Of a stretch of 64,000 bases of DNA, positions 46,884 to 58,254 are shown piece by piece. This DNA is from Globodera rostochiensis (Eukaryota; Nematoda; Chromadorea; Rhabditida; Heteroderidae). How positions within the stretch are numbered: the stretch's first letter is position 1; each line of letters starts with the position of its first letter. Made by a program: the position numbers and the translations under genes. Below the pieces are notes generated by a model, which was not told the DNA's origin, ran no database searches, and saw nothing but the letters and a program-made list of their open reading frames with translations. Location: assembly GCA_018350325.1 (NCBI GenBank), contig JAEVLN010000002.1, positions 1,964,288 to 2,028,287 of the forward strand, written 5' to 3'.

Positions 46884-49800
46884 ATGCTTAGGGGAATAAA
46901 GCTCACATTTTGTTTGACCATCATCGCCGTGCTTTCCCTGTTTTTGTGCCTAATTGTGCTGCTCCGACTCTTTCGATCGCAAAACTTTTACGAAAATAAT
47001 AAATTTTTGAAAAGCAAAACGTTTTGCACATCGCCAAATTTGAATGCAATTGGCCCAAAAACAGCGTATGCCAAGAGGGAAAATATGGGCCAATGTGCGC
47101 CCAAATTTGGACGCATTTTGGTGTTGGTGTTTGTGGAACGAATAAGGCTGATCAGGTTACATTTTTTTCAGAATAAATCTTGCATTTTAAGCCTCAGTTC
47201 TGCTTTTATTTAAAAATTTAAAAAATCAGCTCATCCTTTGATTTTCTTCTTTTTGTAAATTAACGCTTGATATTAAACATACAATTTTACCAAATATGGT
47301 CACAATAAATAGACCAAAAAAAAATTTAAAAATTAATAAAATATTTAAAGTTGTTAAGATTTTATTCCGCAAGCATTGCATTGCTTCCGCTTATTTGCCT
47401 GAAACCGATTGGATGTTGGTGTTGGACGCGGATGTTGGTGTAGTAAATCCAAATCACTGCATTGAAGAGGTTAAGCCCGCCAAAGTGTAACCGGATTCCG
47501 GTTTTCGGACATTTTTTGTTACTTATTCTTTATGGTGCCGCACATTCAAATTTTTAAAAAAGCAACAAAAAGCTAAATTCCGAGAGCTACCATGGAGTTA
47601 TCGAAGTCGCTGATTACGATATACCATCCATCATATGATTCATCTAATCTATGAGATTTCAACTCTATGATTTCGAAAACAAAAAGAAAATTTTCAAAAG
47701 TCAGTAAAAAGGTGTTTCTAGGGATATTCGGGGACGCAGATTCCGAATCTAACCTCCTTTTCGACCGATTTCGAACCCCGCTAACAAAATTTTTGAAAAT
47801 TGTTCGAATTCGGGTAAGGGTCACAATTTGTCGCAACGAATGTCAGTATCGGCCCGGAATACCCAAGAAACACTTTTTTAGCGTTTTTGTTGTTTTTTTA
47901 ATTTAATGTACGGCACCATAAAGGATAAGTACCGGTTATTCTATAAAAATATGTTCGAATATTCCAAAAATTATTGTAATAATTACATAAAGTTAATAAA
48001 TGAATAAGTATTAAAATATTTTATTTTTTAGTGGATTGACGACCGAGTCGATTTAATTTTTTATGAGAGATTTTTTAATTGGGAAATTGCGGCAGGAAAT
48101 TATTTGGTAAATAAATTATTTGTTATATTTAATAAAAGTAATTCAATTCAATTTTAAGGCTAAAAACACGCCATTTGCCAGAAAATTTTTGCTCGACTGG
48201 GCAAACATGGAATTTTCACGGCCGAAATTTTCTAGCCGCGATAATGGCCCCTTGCAAATAACAAAATAATTTTTATTATATTTTTTAATTAATTTGTTAT
48301 TATTTAGTTGCATATTTTGAAGACGGTGTTGCCGAATGCGCAAATGGAAATAAATGTACATGTTTAATCAGGGCCAGGGATGGGCGGAAATTTATTTTCA
48401 AAAAACGGAAAACGGAAAACGGAAAAACGGAAATATTTTTTTTAACGGAAAACGTAAAACGGAAAAAAAGGGCCAAAAACAACGGAAAAACGGAAAACGG
48501 AAAAATTTTCAAATAAAATAAAAAAATTATTTTTTTTTTAAATAATTTATTTAATTATTTTTTGAAATATTAACAGTAATTATTTTTAAAAATTTTGAAG
48601 GGTGTCTTTTTTTCAGCAGCCTTCTAAATCTATTTTAGGCTTTTGGGTGGGGGGGGGGGGGTCGGCGGTGCCGATAGGCGCCGCCGGAAGAATTTTTAAA
48701 AAAAAATTAACAAGATTTGTTAAGAAAATCGCTCCAAAAATGAAAATGCAAAACAAAATCCCCCAAATGTTTTTTGATTTCGTCCAACAAAAAATGAAGG
48801 AAAAGCTTGTGAATTGTCATTTAAAATATTTGTTTCTAAATTGGAAAAAGTTAAAAAGGATTTTAAACTTGTTTAAACACCGTACTGTACAGAAATATAA
48901 GAAATAATCACTGACACAGTCGGGGATCTGAACCCCCACCAACACTTATCTCCCCACACCAACCACTCACCATTACACCACAATCAAACCGCACTCCAAT
49001 CCTCCAAAAATCCCATTCTTAGGGGTGTATATTTTTTCCTTTTTTTTCCGTAAAAAAGGGCATTTTAACGGAAAACGGAAAAAAAGGCCCAAAAACAACG
49101 GAAAAACGGAAAACGGAATTCCGCCCATCCCTGATCAGGGCTCCCAGAATTTGCTAAGAGAAATTCTACAAGTGAAATTCTCAAAAAAACACAAAAAGCA
49201 GCAAAAATCATCAGGAGCACCCAAAAACAACAAAAAAGCATCAAATTATCATTTTTAAATTTTAGCATCATTGACTTTCCAAAAAACACCAAAATGATGA
49301 TAAATCATCAGATCTGGGAACCCTGTTTTTAATTCTGCAAAAGAAACAAAGAATTGATTTTAAGGCTTGTACAAATTATTGGCAAAGATCGGAGGACTAT
49401 GACTCATTAATGGCCTACACAACTTGTGTTCGTTCAGCATTGGGTGATTGATTGAACATTTTTAGTATTTTTAGTAGAGAAAAGTCTTAAGAACCGACTG
49501 ACATTTTAAAAATTTCAAGCTTTTTGTAATAATTTTGATCGGATTCAAGTTAATTCCAATATCACAAGGTGCACGGCGCATTTGGCCGCCAAAATTGCGA
49601 ATTTTGAGACGGGCACATGGTTTTTGCCGTGATTGGTATCTTTCTTCGGACGGATGGGCCGAAAATGATTTTATGTTCCACGGTTGGCTTCATTTTACAA
49701 GATTTTATCAAGTTTTATAAAGTTAATATATTACAGGTTGGAAAGCACAAAATCTGAGCGGCAATTGGAAATCACCGTTTGAAAAAGTGCCAAACGCGTC

Positions 49801-50049
49801 AGAATGTACCGGCGGCTATTTGGGCTGGCATTGGCGTACTAACAAGGTCTGCCAATTGTTTAAATGAAAAAATATACAAAAAGATAAAAAATAAAATTTT
49901 AGCGAATTTCGGTTAACGAGGTTCGAAGTCGGTTGGCCAAAAGTGAGAAAACATTTGCTGCAAACTTTCCGCAAAAGGCACGAATTCATGCACATTTGAC
50001 TGAGCCCGAAGTCGGAGAATGCTATCCAAATTGCGATGAACAAATTTAA
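46884..50049 (+). CDS. DUF273 (nematode glycosyltransferase-like) gene, interrupted by transposons
   Basis: Type II membrane-anchored, probably Golgi glycosyltransferase-like protein. Exon 1 (46884-47156) starts [20 protein letters not shown], a signal anchor. Then about 47351-47475 [20 protein letters not shown] with the DxD-like LDADVGV; 48032-48106 [20 protein letters not shown]; 48159-48257 [19 protein letters not shown] and SSRDNGPLQ; 48308-48361 [18 protein letters not shown]; 49344-49443 [18 protein letters not shown]; about 49550-49665 [20 protein letters not shown]; about 49739-49851 and 49903-50049, stop TAA. Motif order matches DUF273. Oddities: exons 1 and 2 do not join in frame as drawn; the donor after NGPLQ reads ATAACA instead of GTAACA; the LIPISQ junction is unclear; a nested transposon pair lies between 48362 and 49343. 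It may be decaying or may still be spliced. Confidence 0.75.
47522..47931. mobile_element. Foldback/MITE inside an intron of the DUF273 gene
   Basis: TACTTATTCTTTATGGTGCC at the left and GGCACCATAAAGGATAAGTA at the right, about 25-bp inverted ends around about 360 bp of unique non-coding sequence. Confidence 0.75.
48375..49133. mobile_element. hAT-type element (inner), ACGGAAAA family, exact 8-bp TSD
   Basis: 759 bp from CAGGGATGGGCGGAAA to TTCCGCCCATCCCTG, flanked by ATCAGGGC on both sides (48367-48374, 49134-49141). The subterminal words are AACGGAAAACGGAAAAACGG. The inside has a G13 tract, GC hairpin (48661-48687) and reverse SINE. It is inserted in the left end of the outer element. Confidence 0.92.
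48757..49030 (-). repeat. tRNA-related SINE (reverse orientation)
   Basis: Minus strand: ACACCCCTAAGAATGGG, TTGTGGTGTAATGGTGAGTG, GGGGGTTCAGATCCCC, then the shared body ending TTGTTGGACGAAATCAAAAA. On the plus strand the hairpin and G tract lie just to the left. Confidence 0.85.
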
Positions 50050-50099
50050 TCATTTTTATTTTTGATCAAAGTGTTAAATCGGAATTTTAAACAAGGAAA

Positions 50100-50990
50100 T
50101 TTTGTTTTCTCAACGCTAAGATAATTAATTACATACCGTATTTCCTCTATTAGTAGCCCCGGGGCTTCTATTTTTCAATGTATTTTTTAGAAAATTATTA
50201 ACACGCCTACCTACTCATATTTAAATTTTGATATTATTTTTGAACCAAGTTAAATTTTTGTAATAACAATAAAAAAACATCATAACAATAATAAAGTTGA
50301 TAAAATTTACGGGTATTATTTAGATGATGGTCCCCCCCCCCTTTTTTGAAAAAAGAAATTTAGTGTTCAATGTCGAGATAAACTAGTTTCTATAGGTTTT
50401 TCTGTTCATAGAATCCGAATACGACCTCCGTTTTGACCAATTCCGAAGACCGAACCGGTATTCAAACTTTTTTTTGAAAATGGCATTTTTTCTTAATTCA
50501 CCATTTTAGACTCAAAGTTGCTCGTTTGCTTTCTAAGGACGTTTCCCGCACCATTGATCACGAATCTACCATCTACATAATCTATGATTTAGCATCTAGA
50601 TTTTAATAATTAGCGCTTTAGTGTGTGTTTCTTTTCAAATGGGAAAAATGTCTTTTGAGGTAAAAAGAATATAAAATGAAAGGCCGCTGGCGGCCCGCCA
50701 ACATCGAGCATGCGGTGATCGGGCTTTTGAATAAGGTAGAAATTCCAAAATGGCATTTTCAAAAAAAAAAGTTTGAATTCCGGTCCGCTTCGGAATTGGT
50801 CGAAACGGAGGTCGGATTCGGAACGTAGGAATTCGAACACGCAAGTTAATATAACTTTTCAAGGCAGCCACGGCTTGCCTTAAATCTCACCTCTTAATTT
50901 TAGTACCTAAATGGTAATGTCGAAAAATAGAAACTTAGGTAGGTAGGTACCTACTTGATAATTTTAAAGATAATTTTAAAAGCTCACGGC
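50100..50990. other. Repeat-derived, no gene
   Basis: Contains the GC word GGCCGCTGGCGGCCCGCCAA (about 50681), shared with 59.1 and 59.4 kb, and ATTCCGAA...GACCGAACC / GGTCCGCTTCGGAATTGG words in inverted arrangement around 50410-50820. Confidence 0.45.
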
Positions 50991-50994
50991 TTGG

Positions 50995-51160
50995 GGAGGC
51001 AAACAAATGGAGGGGGGGCTACAAATGGAGGGGGGGGGGGCTTCAAATGAGGGGGGGGGGGCTTCTATTTTTCAATCACCCTCGAGGGGGGGGGGGGGGG
51101 GTGGGCTACAATTAGAGGGGGGGCTTCAAATAGAGGGGGGGCTACTAATAGAGGAAATAT
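50995..51160. repeat. G-tract repeat, GGAGGGGGGGCT(A/T)C family
   Basis: Six or so units of GGGGGGGCTACAAAT(G/A)GAGG type with G runs up to 18. Strong G-quadruplex potential on the plus strand. Confidence 0.85.
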
Positions 51161-51252
51161 GGTATGCTTTCATGATCGCGTTATCTGTGTGCGGTAAATG
51201 GGCTCGAATCCGGGCAAGTTTTGTCGAAGGCAGAGGAGATGCACGTTTTAAG

Positions 51253-51690
51253 TAGAGTTGGCCGGGATTGGGCGGGATTATCCCGGTTTTCGGAAAATCG
51301 TAATCCCGGTTTGTGAAAGGTCGTAATCCCGATCCCGGAGGGTCGGGATCAATCGGGATAAAAATTCACCTCTATGAATGGGATTTTTGAGCAGTACGTG
51401 GTTGTGGTGTAGTGGTGAGTGGTGGATGCTGCGTGGAGTGGGGGTTCAGATCCTCGACTGTGTATATGATTTTTGCCGGCTTTTCTGAACATTTACGATA
51501 GTTGTTAACAATTCATTCTAAAAATTCTTTTACATTTTTTTCCCCAATTTTAAAAAAATATTTGATTACAATTAACTTATTTCATTTTTATGCTTGGACA
51601 AAATCACAAAACCATAGGGGAGGGCCCTTTGTTTTGCAACATTCCTAATTTTTGGACCAATTTTCTTAACAAATGCTTTGCCGATTTTTT
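51253..51690 (+). mobile_element. Truncated hAT-like element (CCCGGT/GGGATT) with forward SINE
   Basis: Left end TAGAGTTGGCCGGGATTGGG with AATCCCGGTTT words. Then the SINE: CACCTCTATGAATGGG, GGTTGTGGTGTAGTGGTGAG, GGGGGTTCAGATCCTCGACT, CATTCTAAAAATTCTTTTAC, GCTTGGACAAAATCACAAAA, CCTAATTTTTGGACCAATTT and TCTTAACAAATG to about 51680. The right end of the host element is missing. Confidence 0.75.
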
Positions 51691-51719
51691 TTTTTCTTTA
51701 TTTTCAGAAAAAATAAAGC

Positions 51720-51942
51720 AGGACTGAGGCTTAAAATGCAAATTTTATTCTAAAAAATGTAACCTGATCAGCGTTATTCGTTCCACAAACACCAACACCA
51801 AAATGCGTCCAAATTTGGGCGTACATTGGCCCATATATTCCCTCTTGGCATACGCTGTTTTTGGGCGCATCGCAAGGCACAAAAACAGGGAAAGCACGGC
51901 GATGATGGCCAAGCAAAATGTGGGTTTTATTCCCCTAAGCAT
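51720..51942 (-). pseudogene. Inverted partial copy of DUF273 exon 1
   Basis: The minus strand reads [20 protein letters not shown], then directly [20 protein letters not shown]. It matches exon 1 at 46884 but lacks about 90 bp between LFLC and PKTAY, and it includes intron-side sequence up to the acceptor-like end. No other exon follows. Confidence 0.85.
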
Positions 51943-52135
51943 TCTTTTTCTGTTTAAAATTATGAAAAGAAAATATTTTAAAAAAAGGATCGCTATATTT
52001 ATTGGGTGTCAGGACATATTAATTAATTTAGCACAACAGAATTTAAGCCGTTTTAAGTACGATTTTAAGCCTATTCTTGGATTTGATAAAAATGTCCCGT
52101 TCTGTCTTGGCTTAAATATGTGCCCTTAGATTCAT

Positions 52136-52746
52136 TGCCGGGGGGGGCACACATTGCCCGGGGGCACATTCATTGCCGGGGGGGGGCACATTCATTGCCG
52201 GGGGGGGGCACATTCATTGCCGGGGGGGGGGGGCACATTCATTGCCGAGGGGGGCACATACATTGCCGGGGGGGGGCACATAATTGCCGGGGGGGGGGGC
52301 ACATACATTGCCGGGGGGGGGGCACATTCATTGCCGGGGGGGGCACATTCATTGCCGGGGGGGGCACATACATTGCCGGGGGGGGGCACATACATTGCCG
52401 GGGGCACATACATTGCTGGGGGGCACATTCATTGCCGGGGGGCACATTCATTGCCGAGGGGGCACATACATTGCCGGGGGGGGGCACATACATTGCCGGG
52501 GGGGGGGGCACATTCATTCCGGGGGGGGGCACACATTGCCGGGGGGCACATTCATTGCCGGGGGGGGGGGCACATTCTTGCCGGGGGGGGGGCACATACA
52601 TTGCCGGGGGGCACATACATTGCTGGGGGGCACATTATTGCCGGGGGGCCATTCATTGCCGAGGGGGGCACATACATTGCCGGGGGGGGGCACATACATT
52701 GCCGGGGGGGGGGCACATTCATTGCCGGGGGGGGGGGGGGGGGGGG
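52136..52746. repeat. G-run minisatellite, CACATTCATTGCCGGGGGGG, about 30 copies
   Basis: Units of about 18-24 bp: CACAT(T/A)CATTGCC followed by 3-12 G, ending in a run of about 26 G broken by one A. Unit-length variation is almost entirely G-run length. Open frames on both strands are artefacts. High G-quadruplex potential. Confidence 0.97.
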
Positions 52747-53404
52747 AGGGCAAAATTCTCCAATCCAAACAATTTCGTTAAATGCCATCTTTTTGCCTGT
52801 CTGTCCAACTTTGCTGACTCAATGCTCTCATTCCACGTCTTCCTTGCCAAATTTAAATGCGTCATGCCCACGGCACCCCGTTCGATCGCGCCATTTATTC
52901 TGTAAAACACCTCACCCCCGTTTATTTATTCATTCGGCGAGACTCTGAACGCGGAAGTTTAATAAATTACGGCAAATGTCAGTTAAATTGCGAGAATTTG
53001 TCATCCGTAATTTTTCAATATTTGCTAAGGCTGTATGCCTCAATGTTTTTAAATAAATTCTACATTTTTGTATTGGTTGAAGCTCGGGGCAAATTTCCTA
53101 GTATAAAATAATTATTATGAATTTTTTTACTCAATTTACTATTTTTAAAGGTTTTCTAAGTGATGTTTCTTGCATAGTTCATAGTTCAATCAGCAGCGAA
53201 TGGTGAAAAAAAAAACAGGAAGATTTTTTACGAAAAAAGACCAAAACACAATTGAAAACGGAAAATTCAAACTGAATTAATATATGCTTTAAAAAATTTA
53301 TTTTAATTAAATATTGTTTAAAATGTATTCACATTTAAACATTTTGACGGTTGCCATTTTTTTCTTTATAGCGGCCCTTCTTAGCAAATTTTAAGCTCGT
53401 ATTG

Positions 53405-53602
53405 GTTAAAAGTTTTGTTCATTTTAAATTGAAATTCAAAATTTTCAAAAAAATACCAAATACCGTTCGGTATACCGAATTTTTTTTGGTCGGTATTTTT
53501 CGGTATCGTATTTTTTCGGTATTTTACCGAACTACCGATCCGAAAATTTTTTGGGATTTCGTTATTTTTTCGGTGAAAAACCCCATTTGCCTAACACTTT
53601 GG
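53405..53602. mobile_element. Right-half fragment of an ATACCGAAAA-family hAT element
   Basis: TACCGTTCGGTATACCGAA and TTTCGGTATTTTACCGAA words, ending AACCCCATTTGCCTAACACT, the complement of the TAGTGTTCGGCAAATGG terminus (one base off). The left end is lost. Confidence 0.65.
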
Positions 53603-54810
53603 AGAATTTAAAAAAATCATCCTGGCTCTAACATCAACTAATGCCCCGCGCTTACCCCAACAATCGTCGGAATAGCCGGTGCCTTCCCCGTGCGCCGCTC
53701 GAAAATTCCTGCTTTTTCACTTTGACCTGCTTTTGCCTGCTTTTTTGAATTTTCTAGGAATTCTTGCCTAAAAATGTCCAAATTTACAAAATGCTAGAGC
53801 AATTTTCTTAACAAACATTATTAAAATCTTCTTTTTTTCTTAACAAAAACGTACAAATAATCCTGCTTTTTGGGTTTTACAGGTGGCCGGCCACCCTGTT
53901 AATAACCAAACAAAAAGGTTTTAATGAATGCTCTCAAAAAAACAATAAATTAAGTAAGTCCTCCAACTTCCTCCTCTGGCCATTCTTCTCTCAGCCCTCT
54001 TCCTGTGCACCGTTCCGGTTGGCTATGTGATCACCTCTAAACGCCGTCCACACTTTTTGGCCCATTGCGTTCGATTTTCTTTGAAAGCATTTTAATCTTG
54101 AAGGTTTTCTTGACCGAATTTGGTCAGTTTTAGCACATTTTTAAATGAATATTTTGGGGGGTTTTTGGTCAATATTTTAAGTCAATATTCACTTTTAGTC
54201 AATATAAATCTCGGTCCTAGTTGTTGCTCAAAAACATAATTGCTTCCCTTCTCAACCCATTTGTTTGATATAATAGTTTTCCATTACAAATTTTTGTTTT
54301 GAAACAAACGTTAAGTGGCCGACCGACTGCGCCATTTGCACGACAATTTTTTGTTTCTTTAAAGCCTATTCCCATGCATTTTTTTTCGCTTCCCTTTGAG
54401 AAACCCTTGGCCGAGAAGGACCCAAATAATAATGACGGAAATTATTTGTCAAAAAGTACGTCTCAAACAGAATTAAAACAGTAATTAATGTAATCATTAA
54501 GTAAAAGTCCCCCACAATGATCCTAGGTGCATGTTACAAATTAGCGCTATACTGGGTTCGGGAGTCTATATGCCACTGCTTTCAGGTATAATATGTAAAT
54601 GAGATGGACGCAAGAAGAAACGATCGGCAAACAAATTTTGTCCATTCCATTGATAAGAAATTCTCTTTATGGGAAAACTCGAGAAATCAAGATGTGTTTC
54701 GCAGAAAAAAAAATACATCGGATCCAATTCTAATCATTTATTTAGTTTAAAAATTATCAGAATAAATTTATTTATTATGAACAATTTAAATTTTTTTTTA
54801 ATTTGTTGTA
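53603..54810. other. No supported gene
   Basis: Near 53690-53900, CCTGCTTTTTxxx words end in GGTGGCCGGCCACCCTG, a hAT-like right terminus without a clear left partner. A short frame at about 53965-54060 begins with a hydrophobic run (LAILLSALFLCTVPVGYVIT), but no exon context supports it. Confidence 0.35.
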
Positions 54811-54912
54811 CTGTCGAAAAATCCGCTGTCGAATCGTCCGCCGCTGTCGAATTGTCCAGTACTGTCGAAAAGTCCGCTTACTGTCGAAAAGTCCACTGTC
54901 GAAAAGTCCTAG
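54811..54912. repeat. CTGTCGAAAAGTCCG tandem repeat
   Basis: About seven units of ACTGTCGAA(A/T)(A/C)GTCC(G/A)C. Related words appear at 36.0 kb. Confidence 0.8.
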
Positions 54913-55103
54913 CGCCTCTGCCGCTCGGTTTTTTCGTTGTTTAAACAATTTCCCAAATATAAAAATAGAAAAACCAAAACGATTTCTCTGAATGTGTTAT
55001 CTCTAATCACAGGCAATGTCCGCCATTTGGCATTGGTGTCCTGGGGCCTATTTCAATTGGATCATATCTCCGATAATGATCCTATGATATGTATGTCTGT
55101 ATG

Positions 55104-55500
55104 TCAGGGTGACCAGAGTACCTGATTTGTCAGGTTTTTCCTGATTTTTGGATGTTTTCCTGATTTTCCATTGTTGTCTGATTTTACCTGATTTTTGGGA
55201 GTTTTCCTGATTTTCTCCTGATTATTCAAAAATTTGAAATTTTAAGCGAAAATGGCCAATTTTCTTAACAAATATCGAAAAAATCTTCAAAAAATTTTTA
55301 CGTCGGCGCCTATCGGCGCCGACGGGCCTCCCCGCATTCTTAAAAAGCTTCAAAAAATGATCGTTTTTAAAATTTTGGTTGCAAATCTCTTAACAAATCG
55401 GAGTCGAAAATTCAAAATTTTCTCGGCGGCGCCTATCGGCACCGCCGACCCCCCTCCCCCCTAAAAGTGAAGCACAATTTTCAAAAAAAGCGTTTTTTTT
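55104..55500. mobile_element. CCTGATTTT-family hAT-like end with two hairpin modules
   Basis: CAGGGTGACCAGAGTACCTG then repeated TTTTCCTGATTTT(T/C). A similar word block lies in the intron at about 5090-5125. Two reverse hairpin repeats follow: GTCGGCGCC-TATC-GGCGCCGAC (55302-55324, perfect) and CGGCGGCGCC-TATC-GGCACCGCCG (55424-55448). No right terminus identified. Confidence 0.6.
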
Positions 55501-55987
55501 TTATAATGAATATATTTTGATTGGCTTTTCGTGTCATATCGCATTCATTTATTTAACCAGCACAGTCTTATGATTGCACATCGGACGGCAAGGAAGGAAC
55601 TGAAAAAAGTCCGAAAAAAATTGGAATTTTCCGGCATTTAAAGTTTCGGTTTTTTCCCGAAATTCCCAACCACCGAGAGTTTGGGTGAACGGCCATCAAC
55701 TCGTTCGCCGCCTACGACTCGTTCCCCCATAAATAAATTTATAAGGGGAACGAGTCGATACAGAGAGAATGAGTCGTAGGTGGAGAAAGAAAAGATGGTG
55801 AACGTATTTTTGGTCATGTCGCCGGAAAGCAGATGCCTAGCCCGGTTGTTCGGAAAAATGGAACAAAAACAAATTTTTCAAATAAAATCGGATTTGCGCT
55901 TTAACAAATGCTAGAAAACAAATTATTCTTACTTTAAAAAGAAAATTCTTAATTCAAAAGAATTTTTAAAAAAGTTAAAGCATTTAC

Positions 55988-57200
55988 CAAGAAATTTGTC
56001 AATTTGTCCCAAAATTTGCATTTTCCTATTCGAATTTGGCGCCTCGTTGGCGTCCTGTCTGCTCCAAGTTTGATCAAATTCGAGCCGATAAGCGCCCAAA
56101 AATTGCATTGATCGCCTCTCCAACGCGCGCTCACCGCCCCATTCTTCGGGCGAAATCAGTGAAAAGAAACGACGCAACGCTTCACCACCAGCAGAGCACT
56201 GCCCGTACAAATAATAGACCTAAAAAATTGGAAAAATTTTGAATTTGAGGCATTTTGAAAAATACGAGACCAAGATCGAGATTTGTGGATGGCCGAGACC
56301 TGGACCCTCGGGATCAAAAATCTCGGAATTCCGAGAGTTCAGGTCTCGGACCATTTTTTGGGCCGGGATCTCGACCGAGATTTTTCGAAATATCCTTAGA
56401 ACAGTTACGCATATTTTAAATAATGATTTTATAGTGTGCAAAATAAATTACACAACATTTCGTCGAATTAACTAGAGACCTGCCAGAAGTTCGGTCGTTC
56501 GGCCTGTTCCTGTTCCGTGGCAGGAAATTTTTTGATGGAATTTGTCAAGAAAAATGGCCCAAAGATGCATCGCGGAGGGCAAAAATGATTAGAAAAAAAA
56601 AATTAAATTTTTGTGAGTTAAAAATTTTCCGGGAGTCCGGAAACCTGAAATCGAAAGATAGAAAAAACAATTTTCACAGTTAGCGTTTGAACCACGGGCA
56701 ACTCATTTGTCAGATCACTCACCATCACACCACCAGGGCATGCAATTAAAAGAATAAAAAGTAATTTCGCTAGTGGATTCAAACTTTAGGCAAAATTGAC
56801 TTTAGGCACATAGTTTAACCACTGAGCCACGTGACATCATCGAAAATTGTTGAAAAAATTCAATATATTACCACATTTTTCCGTATTTCGCTTCGAAAAA
56901 CAATACTTTTCAAAAACTCGAAAATCCCGGTCAAAATCACCGAGATCGAGATTTGGGGAGAGAGAAAAATCTCGAAATTTCCGTGAGTCCAGGTCTCGGA
57001 GTTTTCGACAAATTTCCGAGATTCGAGACCTGGATCTCGGGAAATCTCGATTGGATCTCGGTCTCGGCCTGTCTCTAGAAATTTTAATTTCTAATGAATA
57101 AAAAAAGGAAACGTAACTTGCTCGGCACCTTCTTCACTTTGCACTCAACGGAATGCAATTCATTGTCCTGTTGTGCTTTGCGCAACACTTCGATCGCTTG
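55988..57200 (-). CDS. Unknown gene, two exons visible, copy 1 of a duplicated locus
   Basis: Exon 57200-57118 reads QAIEVLRKAQQDNELHSVEC then KVKKVPS between TTTTAG and AA|GTTACG. Exon 56219-55988 reads VYYLYGQCSAGGEALRRFFS, LISPEEWGGERALERRSMQF, LGAYRLEFDQTWSRQDANEA and ends KFLG|GTAAAT. Mostly helical, charged composition. Further exons were not found and I do not recognise the family. The intron (about 0.9 kb) carries a TCTCGG-type element. The second exon is duplicated at 63734-63964 and the first, inverted, at about 60394-60470, so the locus has been copied at least twice. Confidence 0.6.
56473..57077. mobile_element. hAT-like element, ATCTCGG family, in an intron
   Basis: Ends TAGAGACCTGCC and GGCCTGTCTCTA. 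Right-hand words are TCGAGATTT and AGGTCTCGGA. A tRNA-like B-box region in reverse (GTTTGAACCACGGGCAACTC ... CACTCACCATCACACCAC) lies at 56690-56745. The flanks GAATTAAC and GAAATTTT do not form a clear TSD. Confidence 0.6.
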
Positions 57201-57327
57201 CTAAAATTTTAAAATTCTCTGAATCAAAAATCAGTGTAAAAGAGTCGAGAATTTTACAAAATTCTCCTTTTAAGATTTTTAATAAAATTTGGGTACTAGC
57301 ATGCGGGATGTTTCGGGGCGTAAATTC

Positions 57328-58254
57328 TAGAGTCCGGACCAAAACCCAAAACCAAAACATTTTTGGGTTGTTTTGTACAAAATTTTTTACCAATATTATT
57401 GACCAAATTTTGTTTGGGTCAAATTGGAAAAAAACCAAAAGAAACCAAAACCAAAATAAACCCAATATTATTGACCAAATTTTGTTTGGTCCAAGCCCAT
57501 TTTTGTACAAAACTTTTGGGTGTCTTCCAGTTGAATTTACACCCCTAAAGATGACATCATTGAGTGACAATTTCAATCTTTTTAACAGGAAGGCCACAAG
57601 AAATTGATGGCTTAGTGGTTGTCTTTTCGGTAGCTCTTATCTTATGTGTTGGGGTTCGAACCCGCTTGAGTGCAAGCAGCTATTTATTGTTTTTCCTTAT
57701 TTACATGCGCTTCCCCGCATTAATACAAATTTTTAATAAATTTTTGCTTCAAATTCCTTAATAAAGATTGCCAGTTTTTAAAAAAATTCCCCCCTAAAAA
57801 GTAGATACCGGAATTTAATGACCGGATTCGGAAAAAAACTTATATTGTTTTTCTTGCCCACTGAAGACAATGCTGAAAGTTTTGAGAAAAAAATGTTTTA
57901 TATCCCCACCCGACCCCTGACATGGTCAACCCCGGCCTCCACGACCCCGACTGGGGGACGGTTTGGTTTGTAGTTGGCGTGATTGACGTGACATTGGTCA
58001 GAAAAAGCATTGAATAAATTTTATTTAAAAAAATCGTAAATTTAGGCTTTTTGTTATGTTTTACTAAAAACTTTTGGGTTTTGTACAAATTTTGGGTTTT
58101 GCCAGACCAAAAAAAACCAAAACCAAAATAAACCCAATATTATTGACCAAATTTTGTTTGGTCCAAATTGGAGCCCAACCCAAAAGAAACCAAAACCAAA
58201 ATAAACCCAATATTATTGACCAAATTTTGTTTGGGTCTAACTTTCCGGTCTCTA
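57328..58254. mobile_element. hAT-type element, CCAAAACC / TTTTGTTTGGG family, exact TSD and empty site
   Basis: 927 bp from TAGAGTCCGGACC to TTCCGGTCTCTA, flanked by GTAAATTC on both sides (57320-57327, 58255-58262). Repeated AACCCAATATTATTGACC and AAATTTTGTTTGG words lie at both ends. The interior has the boundary ACACCCCTAAAGATG and a tRNA-like segment (about 57600-57665, GGCTTAGTGGTTG ... GGGGTTCGAACCCG). The inverted duplicate at about 60215-60235 has one uninterrupted GTAAATTC, the pre-insertion state. Confidence 0.93.

Larger units (their letters stand above)
48369..49325. mobile_element. hAT-type element (outer), CAGGGCTCCCAGA ends
   Basis: The left end CAGGGC at 48369 is split after six bases by the inner element and resumes as CAGGGCTCCCAGAATTTG at 49136. 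The right end is ATCTGGGAACCCTG. Flanks are TGTTTAAT and TTTTTAAT, an 8-bp TSD with one mismatch. The interior has CATCAGGAGCA and AAAAATCATCA words. Confidence 0.85.

Noticed and set aside
52120..52948. Open frames over 160-260 codons on both strands (GGGTFIA/CPPAMYV repeats)
   Set aside because: By-products of the G-run minisatellite. Unit lengths are not multiples of three, so no frame encodes a consistent repeat.
53960..54070. Signal-peptide-like frame (LAILLSALFLCTVPVG)
   Set aside because: Only a short hydrophobic run; no ATG in a good context, no following exon, and it sits among repeat fragments.
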